NCBI GenBank assembly: GCA_001567485.1
Contig: JZRA01000120.1
Span: 19,201-83,200, forward strand
Reading direction: 5' to 3'
Source: Chloroflexi bacterium OLB13
GTDB lineage: Bacteria; Chloroflexota; Anaerolineae; Aggregatilineales; Phototrophicaceae
DNA length: 64,000 nucleotides
The notes beneath the pieces are model-generated. The model was not told the origin of the DNA, did no database searches, and saw nothing but the letters and a program-made list of their open reading frames with translations. Of the stretch, positions 43,358 to 53,148 are shown one piece after another. Each line of letters starts with the position of its first letter. Position 1 is the stretch's first letter. Position numbers and translations under genes: made by a program.

Positions 43358-45112
43358 TTAGCTGCCGGCGGGGCGAACCACACCCTCAAGCAGCAGCTTA
43401 AGCATCCACGCGTCATCCAGCGGCGCGGCATACAGCGGGTCGCCATCTGCCGGCGCGCCGGTCAGGATCGACTCGTTGAATGGCTGCGCCGCGCTGATGA
43501 TGTTCAGCGGGATGAACGGCATCAGGTCGTTGAGGATCAACGCCACGCGGCCCGCACGCTGCGCCTGCGCGTCACGATCGAAGCCCGACGACACATCATT
43601 GATGAGCGCGTCGAGGTTGATCATCTCGCCGTTGTACTCGAACTCCATCGGGAAGTTCATGCCCTTCTGGCCGTCAGACAGCCCGACGTAGTTGAAGCGC
43701 TGAATCGGCCCAAAGAACTGGCGCGACGCAAGCGGATTACCGCCGGCCCACGACCACACCGAAAGCTGGAAGTTGCCCTGACGGATGTCCTCCGCGGTCT
43801 GCTGCCACGGGATCGCGCGCAGCGTGATGTCGAAGCCGAACTCGTTGAGCTGTTCGACAGCGTTGGTGCTGGCGCCGAGGAAGTCGGCGAACTCGGCCGG
43901 AGCCTTGTATTCGACGCTGATTCGCTTGCCTTCAGCATCAACCCACTTGCCATCGGCGTCCCGCGTAAAGCCGGCGGTTTCCATCAATTCGGCCGCGCGA
44001 TCGACGTCGAAGTCGTAGTGGTTGAGCTTCGCGATGGAGTCGGCGTCAAGCAGCGTCGACACCATCGTGTCAAGCACGCCGGCCATGTATTCGGTGCCGG
44101 TGGCGCCGAAGCCGTTGGTGAAGAACGCGTTCTCGTCACGGTCAATCGCGTAGGCCATCGCCTGACGGACTTCCTTGATGTTGAACGGATAGGTGTCGTG
44201 CTGCATCAGCAGCGCGGCGCCGTAGCCAAGCGGCACATTCACAAGGCGGATGCCGGCATCCACGAACGCCTGCTGCGTGGCGGGCGGGTACACGTTGGTC
44301 GCCCACGCGATGTCACCGTTCAGCACCAGCGGCGTGGTCGACTCGGTCTCACCCTGCCACAGGCGGATTTCGCCGAACTGCACGGAACCGGAGTAGATGC
44401 TGTTGGGCTGCCAGTGCAGCGTCATGTAGCTGTCGCCGATGTCCTCGAGGCTGTAGGTGTACGGGCCGGAGGCCAGCAGCACGTCAGGCCGGAATTCGGC
44501 GATCTTGGTGGCAAGGTCGGTCCATTCCTGATCGTCGCTGGTCTTGCCGGCGGCGATCAGCGCGGTGGCCTCGTCAGCCAGCGCCTGATAGGTCGCGGCC
44601 GGGGCGATGCGCGTCTTCATAATGAGGCGTTCCGCCGTATAACCGGCGCCGGTCTCGTTGAAGATGAACTCGACGGTGCGGTCATCCACAGCGACGACAT
44701 CGCTGAGGTAGTTCCAGTCCGCCCAGTTCAGGATGCGGCCGATGGCGTAGGTGACAACGGCGTCATTCGCAGTCAGCGGCGTGCCGTCGCTCCATGTGCC
44801 TTCCTTGATGGTCACGACGTACTTGGTGTTGTCTTCGTTGAAGCCCCAAGACTCGGCCAGCAGCCCTTCGTAGGTCGCGCTGTCCCAACGATAGAAGCCG
44901 AACGGCATCACGACCAACTGGCGATAGAAGTTGCCAATGCCCGTGCTGTCATGTGGGCCGCCAGCAGCGAACAGGTTCAGATGGTGCGTCGGCGGTAGGG
45001 AGTACGGCCAAGTTCCCGGAAAGATTCCGTCCGGGGCGTCCTGCGCCGCGGCCGGCGCGAAGCCGACGGCGACGAGCGCAAACAGCGCCACGATCAGGAG
45101 AATGCGTTTCAT
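43358..45112 (-). CDS. oppA: Oligopeptide/muropeptide ABC substrate-binding protein OppA-like
   Basis: 584 aa from ATG 45112, which gives the signal peptide MKRILLIVALFALVAVGFAP with cleavage AAA|QDAP and a GGAGC upstream. No lipobox. SBP family 5: VTIKEGTWSDGTPLTANDAV, LASGPYTYSLEDIGD, NIKEVRQAMAYAIDRDE, FDVDRAAELMETAGFTRD. The family binds peptides, and some members bind murein peptides. Placement at the head of the muropeptide operon suggests that ligand class. Followed by a strong hairpin that likely keeps its transcript in excess over the permeases. Confidence 0.88.
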   Translation of the reverse strand: MKRILLIVALFALVAVGFAPAAAQDAPDGIFPGTWPYSLPPTHHLNLFAAGGPHDSTGIGNFYRQLVVMPFGFYRWDSATYEGLLAESWGFNEDNTKYVVTIKEGTWSDGTPLTANDAVVTYAIGRILNWADWNYLSDVVAVDDRTVEFIFNETGAGYTAERLIMKTRIAPAATYQALADEATALIAAGKTSDDQEWTDLATKIAEFRPDVLLASGPYTYSLEDIGDSYMTLHWQPNSIYSGSVQFGEIRLWQGETESTTPLVLNGDIAWATNVYPPATQQAFVDAGIRLVNVPLGYGAALLMQHDTYPFNIKEVRQAMAYAIDRDENAFFTNGFGATGTEYMAGVLDTMVSTLLDADSIAKLNHYDFDVDRAAELMETAGFTRDADGKWVDAEGKRISVEYKAPAEFADFLGASTNAVEQLNEFGFDITLRAIPWQQTAEDIRQGNFQLSVWSWAGGNPLASRQFFGPIQRFNYVGLSDGQKGMNFPMEFEYNGEMINLDALINDVSSGFDRDAQAQRAGRVALILNDLMPFIPLNIISAAQPFNESILTGAPADGDPLYAAPLDDAWMLKLLLEGVVRPAGS

Positions 45113-45241
45113 GTCTATTTGCTCCTTAGTCCAACAAACTGGCGCTCGTTGCGCCACGGGGGTGAGTCTACCGCTACGCCCCACGCGGCGCAACTGCTGT
45201 AGGCTAAAAATCCGGCCGGAATCCGCCGGCTGAGGCGCGAA

Positions 45242-46411
45242 TTACTCCGTCGGCAGCCAAATGTGCAGCAGGCCCGAGTCCGTGCCGACGGCCAGCGCGA
45301 GATGCCCATCTGCCAGCGTCAGGGCCGCCAGATTGGTGCTGACCATCCCGTCGACCGGCACGATCCACGCGACCTCGATGTCCTCGGGGCCGTCGCGGCG
45401 CAGGCCGGCCAGATTGCGGCGCTCCTGATCGGGCAGCACCAGCTCCACGCGCCCGTCCCCGTCGAAGTCACCAGCCACCGCCATGTCGAGGTTGTCCGAA
45501 TACAACACATGCGACGTGAACCCGCGCAGCTCGGCCACGACCGGAAATTCGCCGCCGCTGAGCCGGTTGAACTGAACCATCCCACCAATATGCGGCGTCA
45601 GCACCGAGGCCAGCTCGATCACGCCATCCTCACTGAACGCCCCGGCGACGAGCTGATGACGCCAGCGCCCACCGCGCCCGATCAGCGGGCCTTCCGCGAT
45701 CTGGCTGCCGGTGTCACCCGCGTAGACGCGGATGCGCGCGCCGACCTCCTCGTCGGCCACCGTCGCGATGAGTTCTTCGACGCCGTTTCCGTCGATGTCG
45801 GCCCACAGCGGCGTCAAGCCCTCGAACACCAGCCCGTCGTCCAGCACGATGCGATACACCTCGGCCAGCGTCTCGGTGTCGAATACGATCAGCGCCGTCG
45901 CCTCGACCGTGTCGCCCAACACGCCGTGGGTGTACCGCGACGTCTGGCCGGCGTAAACGGCCGCATAGTTCTCGCGCACGACGATGCGCGCATCCGGCAG
46001 GGCGTCCCACGCCTCGCGCATGATCGTGCCGCGTGCGGTGCGCACGACATCGCCGCTGCCAGCGACGTACAGAAGGCCGTCGGGCAGGACGACCGGCACC
46101 GACCGCACCGACACATCCGCCGGCATCGGCAGCAGCGCGAGATCACCGTCCGGGTCGATCATGCCGACCGGGGGCTGGCCCGGCGCAAGCTGGCCGGCCG
46201 GGTTGAGCCGCCCGTGCGCGTCCACGGAGAGCACACGGCCATCTTCAAGCGCAACCAGCCACGATGCACGGCTGCGCGAAGGCGTCCCCACGACCCACTT
46301 CGGCACCCCGTCGAGTTGAACGCTGAGGTACACGGCATCTGGCATGGAGCCGACACCGGGGACAAATCGGCTGCCGGTCGGTTGATGATGAGGGATGGCG
46401 GCAAGCGGCAT
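45242..46411 (-). CDS. FG-GAP/VCBS-type beta-propeller protein
   Basis: 389 aa from ATG 46411, with GAGGA upstream. Repeated strands with calcium-type loops DIDGNGVEELIATV and DFDGDGRVELVLPD mark FG-GAP repeats; other blades read VPVVLPDGLLYVAGSGDVV and LAALTLADGHLALAVGT. No signal peptide is seen, which is unusual for FG-GAP proteins. An unread frameshift at the 5' end could hide one, and an ORF-like stretch does continue upstream in another frame to ~46550. It lies 129 nt upstream of oppA on the same strand and may be the first gene of that operon. Confidence 0.6.
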   Translation of the reverse strand: MPLAAIPHHQPTGSRFVPGVGSMPDAVYLSVQLDGVPKWVVGTPSRSRASWLVALEDGRVLSVDAHGRLNPAGQLAPGQPPVGMIDPDGDLALLPMPADVSVRSVPVVLPDGLLYVAGSGDVVRTARGTIMREAWDALPDARIVVRENYAAVYAGQTSRYTHGVLGDTVEATALIVFDTETLAEVYRIVLDDGLVFEGLTPLWADIDGNGVEELIATVADEEVGARIRVYAGDTGSQIAEGPLIGRGGRWRHQLVAGAFSEDGVIELASVLTPHIGGMVQFNRLSGGEFPVVAELRGFTSHVLYSDNLDMAVAGDFDGDGRVELVLPDQERRNLAGLRRDGPEDIEVAWIVPVDGMVSTNLAALTLADGHLALAVGTDSGLLHIWLPTE

Positions 46412-46586
46412 ACGTCGTTCCTCTTGGGTGGCCGGGGAAATCGTCACTCAAAGCGCGAGCAGCACGCCGGAGGATGTGCAGCGCGGCATCGCTCGCCAAC
46501 CCGGCCGTATCAATGCGAGAGGCCGCCGGCGACTCATTGGCGACCGACACAGTGTACAGGACGAATCCAGTTCGAGTCAGTGGAGG

Positions 46587-48260
46587 TTATGCCGAATCGG
46601 CATCCGAGCTGGATAGTTCCGCGGCGTAATCCGTCGCGCTCTCGGTTGACTGGAAGATCACGGGCTGCGCATCGAACACGGCGTCCGGGCCAATGCGCAT
46701 CAGCGCCCCGGTTCGTGTTAGTTCGTCACGCAGCTTCTTCCCGACGCCGGCGAGGATGAGCTTGCCGCCCTGATCGCGCAGCGCCGCATCATAGCGCAGG
46801 ATGACGTTGATCCCGGTGCTGCCGAGCGATTCGGTGTCGCGCAGGCGCAGGATGACGACCGGCTTGATGCTGCCTTCCGGATCAGGGAGCAGCGTCTCCA
46901 GCTTGCGGAACGCCGCGAAGTACAGCGTGCCATGAACCGACAGCACCACCGGCGTCCGATCAGGCAGCTTGGCCGGGCAAGGCTGCTCACTGAACCGCCC
47001 GCGTTCGTCCTGCACAAGCTGGATGACTTCGATCCGCGTGCTGGACGACCAGATGTACAGGCCCAGCGACAGCAAGACACCGCCATAGATCGAGTACTCC
47101 AGCGGCAGCACCAGCGCGCCGGCGAACGTCGCGACCATGGATGCGCGCGCGATGGCGGAGACTGCCCACACCATGCGGATCGCGCGCAGGTCGATCAAGC
47201 TGAGGGCGGCGACCACCAGATGCCCCGCCAACGCCGCCAGCGGGATCACCTCGATCACGCCGGAGAACAGCAGCATCATCAAGAAGATCGTCGCGCCGGC
47301 GTAGACGTTCGCCATGCGGCTCTGCGCGCCACTGCTGATGTTGACCGCCGTGCGCGACAGCGAGCCGCTGGACGGAAGCGCCTGAAATACGCTCCCGACC
47401 GCGTTGGATATGCTGTGGGCGACGAAATCACGGTTGATGTTGGCGCGTGGTTCTTTGCGGTCGCGCAGCTTCTCGACCAGCGCGGCATGCTGCACGCAGG
47501 CCAGCAGCGCCGTGGCGAACGCCGCGCCGAGCAGGGGTTGTGCATAGCCGAGATCGGGCAGCATGGGCAGCGGCAGCCCGGCCGGGATCGGCGACTGATC
47601 GCGCACGAGCGCCACCGTCGACCAGTTGAAGATCAGCACCATCGGCGTGACGACCGCGAAGGCCACCAGCGTCGCGATGTTCTTGAGGCGGCGCATGTGG
47701 TGAAACGTGTAGATCATCACCGTCGTGGCGACGCCGATGACGAGCGTCGCCGGGTCGGTCTCGGCGATCCGCCGGAACAACTCGATGACGCCGCCCAGCG
47801 CGTTGCTCCCCGAATGTACTTCGATGCCGAAGATGTGATCCAACTGGCCGAAGATGATGAGCACGCCGGCCCCGCTGATGAACCCGACGACCACGGCGTT
47901 GCTGACGAATCGGGTCAGCGCGGAGAATCGGAACAAGCCGAACACGAGTTGAAACGCGGCCACCAACAGCGTAAACGTGAACAGCGGAACGGGCGGTTCG
48001 GGGTTGCCGAACGTCGTCAGCGCGCCGGCTACCAACAGCATGAGCACGTTGGTGGGCGCGACCGTGACGAATCGCGAACTGCTCAACAAACCGCCGATGA
48101 TGGTCGGGAAGATGCTGGCATACAGGCCGTAGACCGGGTTGACGCCGCCCAGCAGCGCGAACCCCATCGACTGCGGCGCGCCGGCGATCGCGCCGGTCAG
48201 GCCCGCAGTAAAATCCGCCCCAAAGCTCGCCCGGGCAAACCGCAGGCGCTCACGTAACAT
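46587..48260 (-). CDS. SulP family anion transporter with STAS domain
   Basis: 557 aa: a ~420-residue membrane part (GLTGAIAGAPQSMGFALLGG, then the SulP core LYASIFPTIIGGLLSSSRFV, SNAVVVGFISGAGVLIIFG, LPSSGSLSRTAVNISSGAQS) and a cytosolic STAS domain (~435-545: TPVVLSVHGTLYFAAFRKLE, RLRDTESLGSTGINVILRYD). Family members carry sulfate, bicarbonate or other anions. The substrate is not resolved; sulfate would fit the sulfur genes at 26-28 kb only loosely. Monocistronic as far as can be seen. Confidence 0.9.
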   Translation of the reverse strand: MLRERLRFARASFGADFTAGLTGAIAGAPQSMGFALLGGVNPVYGLYASIFPTIIGGLLSSSRFVTVAPTNVLMLLVAGALTTFGNPEPPVPLFTFTLLVAAFQLVFGLFRFSALTRFVSNAVVVGFISGAGVLIIFGQLDHIFGIEVHSGSNALGGVIELFRRIAETDPATLVIGVATTVMIYTFHHMRRLKNIATLVAFAVVTPMVLIFNWSTVALVRDQSPIPAGLPLPMLPDLGYAQPLLGAAFATALLACVQHAALVEKLRDRKEPRANINRDFVAHSISNAVGSVFQALPSSGSLSRTAVNISSGAQSRMANVYAGATIFLMMLLFSGVIEVIPLAALAGHLVVAALSLIDLRAIRMVWAVSAIARASMVATFAGALVLPLEYSIYGGVLLSLGLYIWSSSTRIEVIQLVQDERGRFSEQPCPAKLPDRTPVVLSVHGTLYFAAFRKLETLLPDPEGSIKPVVILRLRDTESLGSTGINVILRYDAALRDQGGKLILAGVGKKLRDELTRTGALMRIGPDAVFDAQPVIFQSTESATDYAAELSSSDADSA

Positions 48261-48325
48261 GGTTCAAGTGTCCAGATGTGCATCGCATGGCTGCACACAG
48301 TGTACCGCACTCAAAACAAGACGGC

Positions 48326-49378
48326 CTAGCCCATCGCTGCATTCTTGACGTATAGATCGAAAAAGGCCGTCACACGCTGCATGAACTCGACCCAGCTGTC
48401 TCCCCAAAACGTGTGGTCTTGGCCCTCGTACCAGAACAACTCCACCGCGACATCTTCGGCGCGCATGGCGTCGTACAGCTTGGTCGACCACGCAGGCGGC
48501 ACGACGGTGTCTTGATCGCCGATGTGAATCTGAACCGGCACGGTGATCCGGTCGAGATCGTGGATCGGCGATACCCGCGCGATGAACTCTGGATCACCGG
48601 CCGCGTCCAAGTAGGTCTCAAACAGCGTCTCGTCCACGTCGGCGGGGATGATCTCGCCCCGGTTGCAGCGCCGCCCCGCCCGCCGTTCAGCCAAACATCC
48701 CGGCCCCCATTGGCCGATCAGGTCGGAGTCGTCGGCGCTGTTGGTGGCGTACAGCACGGCGGCGTCAATGCGCGGGTCGATCGTCAGCGCCTTCGTCGTG
48801 ATCCCGCCGCCCATGCTGTGCCCCCACATGCCGATGCGCGACGTATCCGCCTGCGGGACGGACGCCAGCGCGCTGATGAGGTTCAGGACGTCGGCCGTCA
48901 GCCCGGTGTGAAATAAGCTAATGCCCCAATCGCTGCCGCCCCAGCTGCGGTAGTCGGACGAGACCGTCAGGTAGCCGCGCGCGTTGAGATAGCCCGCCGC
49001 CTCCCATGTCTCATATCCCGACCAGTATTCGGATTGGCGGATGAAGCCGTGATTGAGCACGATGACCGGGAACGGCCCCACGCCCGGCGGTATCTGCATG
49101 ATGCCGGTGATGGTCAGGCCGTCGCTCGGATACGAGATGAGGTAGCGCGTGAACGTGTCGGTCGCCATGATCGCGCGCTCGATCGTGATCGCGCCGCCGG
49201 GGTACTCGCGTGCGCGCAGCGCTTCGAGCGTGTAGGGTTCGAGCAGCGCATAATCCACGGCATTCACGCCGCCGCCCTCGCGCGGCGCATCCACGCTTTG
49301 CGCGTTGGCCGATGACAGGATCAAGCCGAAAAGGATCAGAAGCACGAAACGCAAGGCAGTCAGTAGGACGCGAGACAT
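48326..49378 (-). CDS. Secreted alpha/beta hydrolase (prolyl-oligopeptidase/dienelactone-hydrolase-like)
   Basis: 350 aa from ATG 49378. Signal peptide MSRVLLTALRFVLLILFGLI, cleavage SANA|QSVD. Hydrolase core: oxyanion region VIVLNHGFIRQ, nucleophile elbow GMWGHSMGGGITTKAL, acid in HIGDQDTVVPPAWS, and catalytic His in YEGQDHTFWGDSW. A cysteine pair (GPGCLAERRAGRRCNRGE) sits in the cap insert. It acts outside the cell, probably on esters or peptides; the substrate is unknown. Confidence 0.85.
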   Translation of the reverse strand: MSRVLLTALRFVLLILFGLILSSANAQSVDAPREGGGVNAVDYALLEPYTLEALRAREYPGGAITIERAIMATDTFTRYLISYPSDGLTITGIMQIPPGVGPFPVIVLNHGFIRQSEYWSGYETWEAAGYLNARGYLTVSSDYRSWGGSDWGISLFHTGLTADVLNLISALASVPQADTSRIGMWGHSMGGGITTKALTIDPRIDAAVLYATNSADDSDLIGQWGPGCLAERRAGRRCNRGEIIPADVDETLFETYLDAAGDPEFIARVSPIHDLDRITVPVQIHIGDQDTVVPPAWSTKLYDAMRAEDVAVELFWYEGQDHTFWGDSWVEFMQRVTAFFDLYVKNAAMG

Positions 49379-49465
49379 CGAAATACGCTCACCGATAAAC
49401 AGGTGAACGATAACAGGCATCCGGTGCGCTGTCAGCCCACGTCCCCCCGACGCTTGCGCGAACGG

Positions 49466-50212
49466 TCAGCCGACCTCACCTAGATACACCTTGCGCACCA
49501 TGTCGTTCTCAAGCAGCGCCGCGCCGGTGTCCGACAGCACGATCGAGCCGGACTGAAGCACATACCCGCGCGCCGCGATCTCCAGCGCCATCAGCGCGTT
49601 CTGTTCAACCAGCAAGATCGTCGTGCCCTGCTCGGTGTTGATCCGCTTGATGATCTCGAAGATCTGGTCGACGAGCACCGGCGCGAGGCCCATCGACGGC
49701 TCGTCCAGCAGCAGCAGCCGTGGGCGCGCCATCATCGCGCGGCCCATCGCCAACATCTGCTGCTCACCGCCCGACAGCGTTCCGGCGAACTGGCGGTGAC
49801 GTTCCTTCAGGCGCGGGAACAGGGCATACACGTTCTCGATGTCGCGCTGAATCTCGGCCTTGTCGCGGCGTAAGAACGCGCCCATCTGAAGGTTGTCGAT
49901 CACCGAGAGGCGCGGGAAGATGCGCCGGCCCTCGGGCGACTGCGCGATCCCATGCGCGACCAACGTATGCGCAGGCAGGTTGTGGATGGGAGCGCCGTCG
50001 AGATAGATCGCGCCCTGCCGCGGGTGCATGATCCCGCTGATAGTGCGGATCGTCGTGCTCTTGCCTGCGCCGTTGGAGCCGATCAGCGTTACGATCTCGC
50101 CCTCGAAGACGTCGAGGCTGATGCCGTGCAGGGCGTGGATGTTGCCGTAATAGCTGTGGATGTCTTCCACATGCAGCAGCGGCGCTTTTCCTTGTGTCGG
50201 TGTATCCGTCAT
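49466..50212 (-). CDS. livF: Branched-chain amino acid ABC transporter ATPase LivF
   Basis: 248 aa. Walker A GSNGAGKSTTIRTISG, LivF-specific GIAQSPEGRRIFPRLSVIDN, signature LSGGEQQMLAMGRAMM, Walker B LLLLDEPSMGLAP, and VEQNALMALEIAARGYVLQS at the H-loop. Usual length. Last gene of the livKHMGF operon, 14 nt after livG. Confidence 0.95.
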   Translation of the reverse strand: MTDTPTQGKAPLLHVEDIHSYYGNIHALHGISLDVFEGEIVTLIGSNGAGKSTTIRTISGIMHPRQGAIYLDGAPIHNLPAHTLVAHGIAQSPEGRRIFPRLSVIDNLQMGAFLRRDKAEIQRDIENVYALFPRLKERHRQFAGTLSGGEQQMLAMGRAMMARPRLLLLDEPSMGLAPVLVDQIFEIIKRINTEQGTTILLVEQNALMALEIAARGYVLQSGSIVLSDTGAALLENDMVRKVYLGEVG

Positions 50213-50226
50213 CGCTAGTCCGCCTG

Positions 50227-50995
<769 letters not shown>

Positions 50996-51012
<17 letters not shown>

Positions 51013-52129
51013 GGGCGGCCTCCTTTACCGGTTGTGAAGCACGCTGGCGCTGCCCAAGATGCCCGAAAAGCCCCTGCGGACGGAACAGCATCACGGCGAT
51101 CAGGCCGATGCCGAAGAACACCCAGCGCAGGCTTTGCACGTCGCTGTTGGGGAAGATGGACGGCATGATCTGCGCCAGCAGCACACCGTCGAACGTCGAG
51201 ATCAGCAGCCCGCCGATCAACACGCCCCACACACTGCCCGCCCCGCTGAGGATGACGATAATCAGCAGGAAGACCGACACCTGAAAACGGAACAGTTCCG
51301 GGAAGATCGCCCCGAGCATCGACGCGAACACCGCCCCCGCAAGCCCGCTGAACGACGCGCCGAACGCGAACGCCAGCAGCTTGACGCGAACCGTATTGAC
51401 GCCCATGAAACGCGCGGCCGTCTCGTCCTCTCGAATTGCGCGCCACGCACGGCCAATGCGGGAGTCCTCGAACCGGCGCGAAGCAGAAAGCACGACCAGC
51501 ACCAGAATCACGATGATGAAATACCAGAACGTCGGGTTCACACCCGGATCGAGCTGGCCGGGCGAGAGGCCGGCGATGCTCTCCACGATCCCGAAATTCG
51601 GCCGTCCCAGCGGCTTCATGCCCAGCGGCCCATTGGTCAGGTTAAAGCTCTCGACCAGCACGAGATCGCCAATACGAATGGTGATATTGTCGAGGTTGCG
51701 CACCAGCGGCGGGATGATCTCGCCGAACGCCAGCGTCACAATCGCCAGATAATCGCCGCGCAGACGCAGTGTCGGCGCGCCGATGAGCATGCCGAACAGG
51801 GCTGCGACCAGCACGCACACCCAGATTGCGATGAAAAAGCTGAAGTCCAGCCGGAGCGACGGCCACGTCAGGATTCCGAACGTGTAGGCCCCGATGGCGA
51901 AGAACGCGGCATAACCGAGGTCAAGCAGCCCCGCGAAGCCGACCACGATGTTCAAGCCGAGCGCCAGCGACACGTAGATCAGCGCGCGGTTGACCTGTGT
52001 GAGCAGGCCGAAGCCGGTCTGGCGCTCGACGATGTTAATGACAGGCGGAACAAAGATGACGACCGCGGCGAGGATGACGAGCTGCGCCCAACGCGGGATA
52101 GACCGCCAGCGTGAAATCAATGCGCTCAT
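50996..52129 (-). CDS. livM: Branched-chain amino acid ABC transporter permease LivM
   Basis: 377 aa with about ten membrane helices. LivM motifs: NIVVGFAGLLDLGYAAFFAI, LRLRGDYLAIVTLAFGEII, GRAWRAIREDETAARFMGVN, LAFAFGASFSGLAGAVFASM and LGGAGSVWGVLIG-like GAGSVWGVLIGGLLI. It forms the channel with LivH. A 3-nt gap separates it from livH. Confidence 0.94.
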
Positions 52130-52132
52130 CGG

Positions 52133-53065
52133 TTACACCTTCTCTACACTCGTGGTCGAACCGAGGATGCCCGACGGCCGGAACACCAGCATCAGGATCA
52201 GCAGCGAGAAGATGATCACGCGCGACCATTCCCCTCCGATGTAGAGGTCGCTCATAGCCTGCACCATGCCGATGATGAACGCGCCCAACACGGCGCCCCT
52301 GATGTTTCCGATGCCGCCCAATACCGCAGCGGTGAACGCGAACAGGCCGAACTCGAAGCCCATGATGAAGCGGCCGCTGCCCGTGTACAGGCCGTAGACC
52401 ATACCGGCGACGCCCGCCAACCCGCCGCCGATGAAGAACGTAATGGCAATGATGCGGTTGACGTTGATCCCCATCATCGCGGCGGCCTCGCGGTCTTGCG
52501 CGGCGGCGCGCATGGCCTTCCCCAGCCGCGTCCGGTCGATAAACAGCGTCAGCCCGATCATCGCCGGGATGGTGACACCGAACAGCAAGATGTCACGCGG
52601 GGTAAACCGGATAATGCGGCTGAAATCGTTGAGGAAATTGGTCGTCGGGATAAAGCGCGGATAGTTGATCTGGTTGGCGCCCCAAATGTACGCGAAGATC
52701 GCCTCCAGCATGAACGACATGCCAACGGCCGTAATCAGCGGCGCCAGCTTCGACGCCCCGCGCAGCGGCCGGTAGGCGACTCGCTCAATGACGACATTGA
52801 GGCCGCCGGATAATAAGATCACCACGATCGCGATCGCCGGAAGCGCCAATATCCACGCGCCTTCCAGCGGGGTTGGGACATCGAACAGGCCCCAGATCGT
52901 CAATGAAATAAAGAAGCCGAACGTGAACAAGTCTCCATGTGCGAAGTTGATCAGCTCGACAATGCCGTACACCATTGTGTAGCCAAGCGCAATGAGCGCC
53001 AAATAACACCCGATCGACAGACCAACCAGCACCTGTCTTAGAAATGCCTCTAACTGTGGATCCAT
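52133..53065 (-). CDS. livH: Branched-chain amino acid ABC transporter permease LivH
   Basis: 310 aa from ATG 53065, with AGGAAAAGGGG immediately upstream; an in-frame TTG at 53083 is rejected. Motifs: GLSIGCYLALIALGYTMVYG, LINFAHGDLFTFGFFI, LGKAMRAAAQDREAAAMMGI and LGGIGNIRGAVLGAFIIG. About eight helices. It is separated from livK by a hairpin (53089-53122). Confidence 0.94.
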   Translation of the reverse strand: MDPQLEAFLRQVLVGLSIGCYLALIALGYTMVYGIVELINFAHGDLFTFGFFISLTIWGLFDVPTPLEGAWILALPAIAIVVILLSGGLNVVIERVAYRPLRGASKLAPLITAVGMSFMLEAIFAYIWGANQINYPRFIPTTNFLNDFSRIIRFTPRDILLFGVTIPAMIGLTLFIDRTRLGKAMRAAAQDREAAAMMGINVNRIIAITFFIGGGLAGVAGMVYGLYTGSGRFIMGFEFGLFAFTAAVLGGIGNIRGAVLGAFIIGMVQAMSDLYIGGEWSRVIIFSLLILMLVFRPSGILGSTTSVEKV

Positions 53066-53088
53066 AAGCCCCTTTTCCTGCAATCACT

Positions 53089-53122
53089 CCGCCGCCCTCG
53101 AACGAAACCATTCGAGCGGCGG
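53089..53122 (-). terminator. Intercistronic hairpin between livK and livH
   Basis: CCGCCGCCCTCGAA and TTCGAGCGGCGG can pair with a 2-nt bulge around an 8-nt loop, 27 nt past the livK stop. No U-run. This is the third substrate-binding-protein gene in the window with a hairpin at this place. Confidence 0.6.
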
Positions 53123-53148
53123 AAGCACCTCACGGAGTTGACACCGAG

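Noticed and set aside
45263..46759. 498-codon open frame on the plus strand
   Set aside because: It lies antisense to the FG-GAP gene and has no recognisable domain or ribosome-binding site; typical of high-GC shadow frames.
46932..48257. 441-codon open frame on the plus strand
   Set aside because: Antisense to the SulP transporter, with His/Gln/Arg-rich low-complexity composition and no domain.
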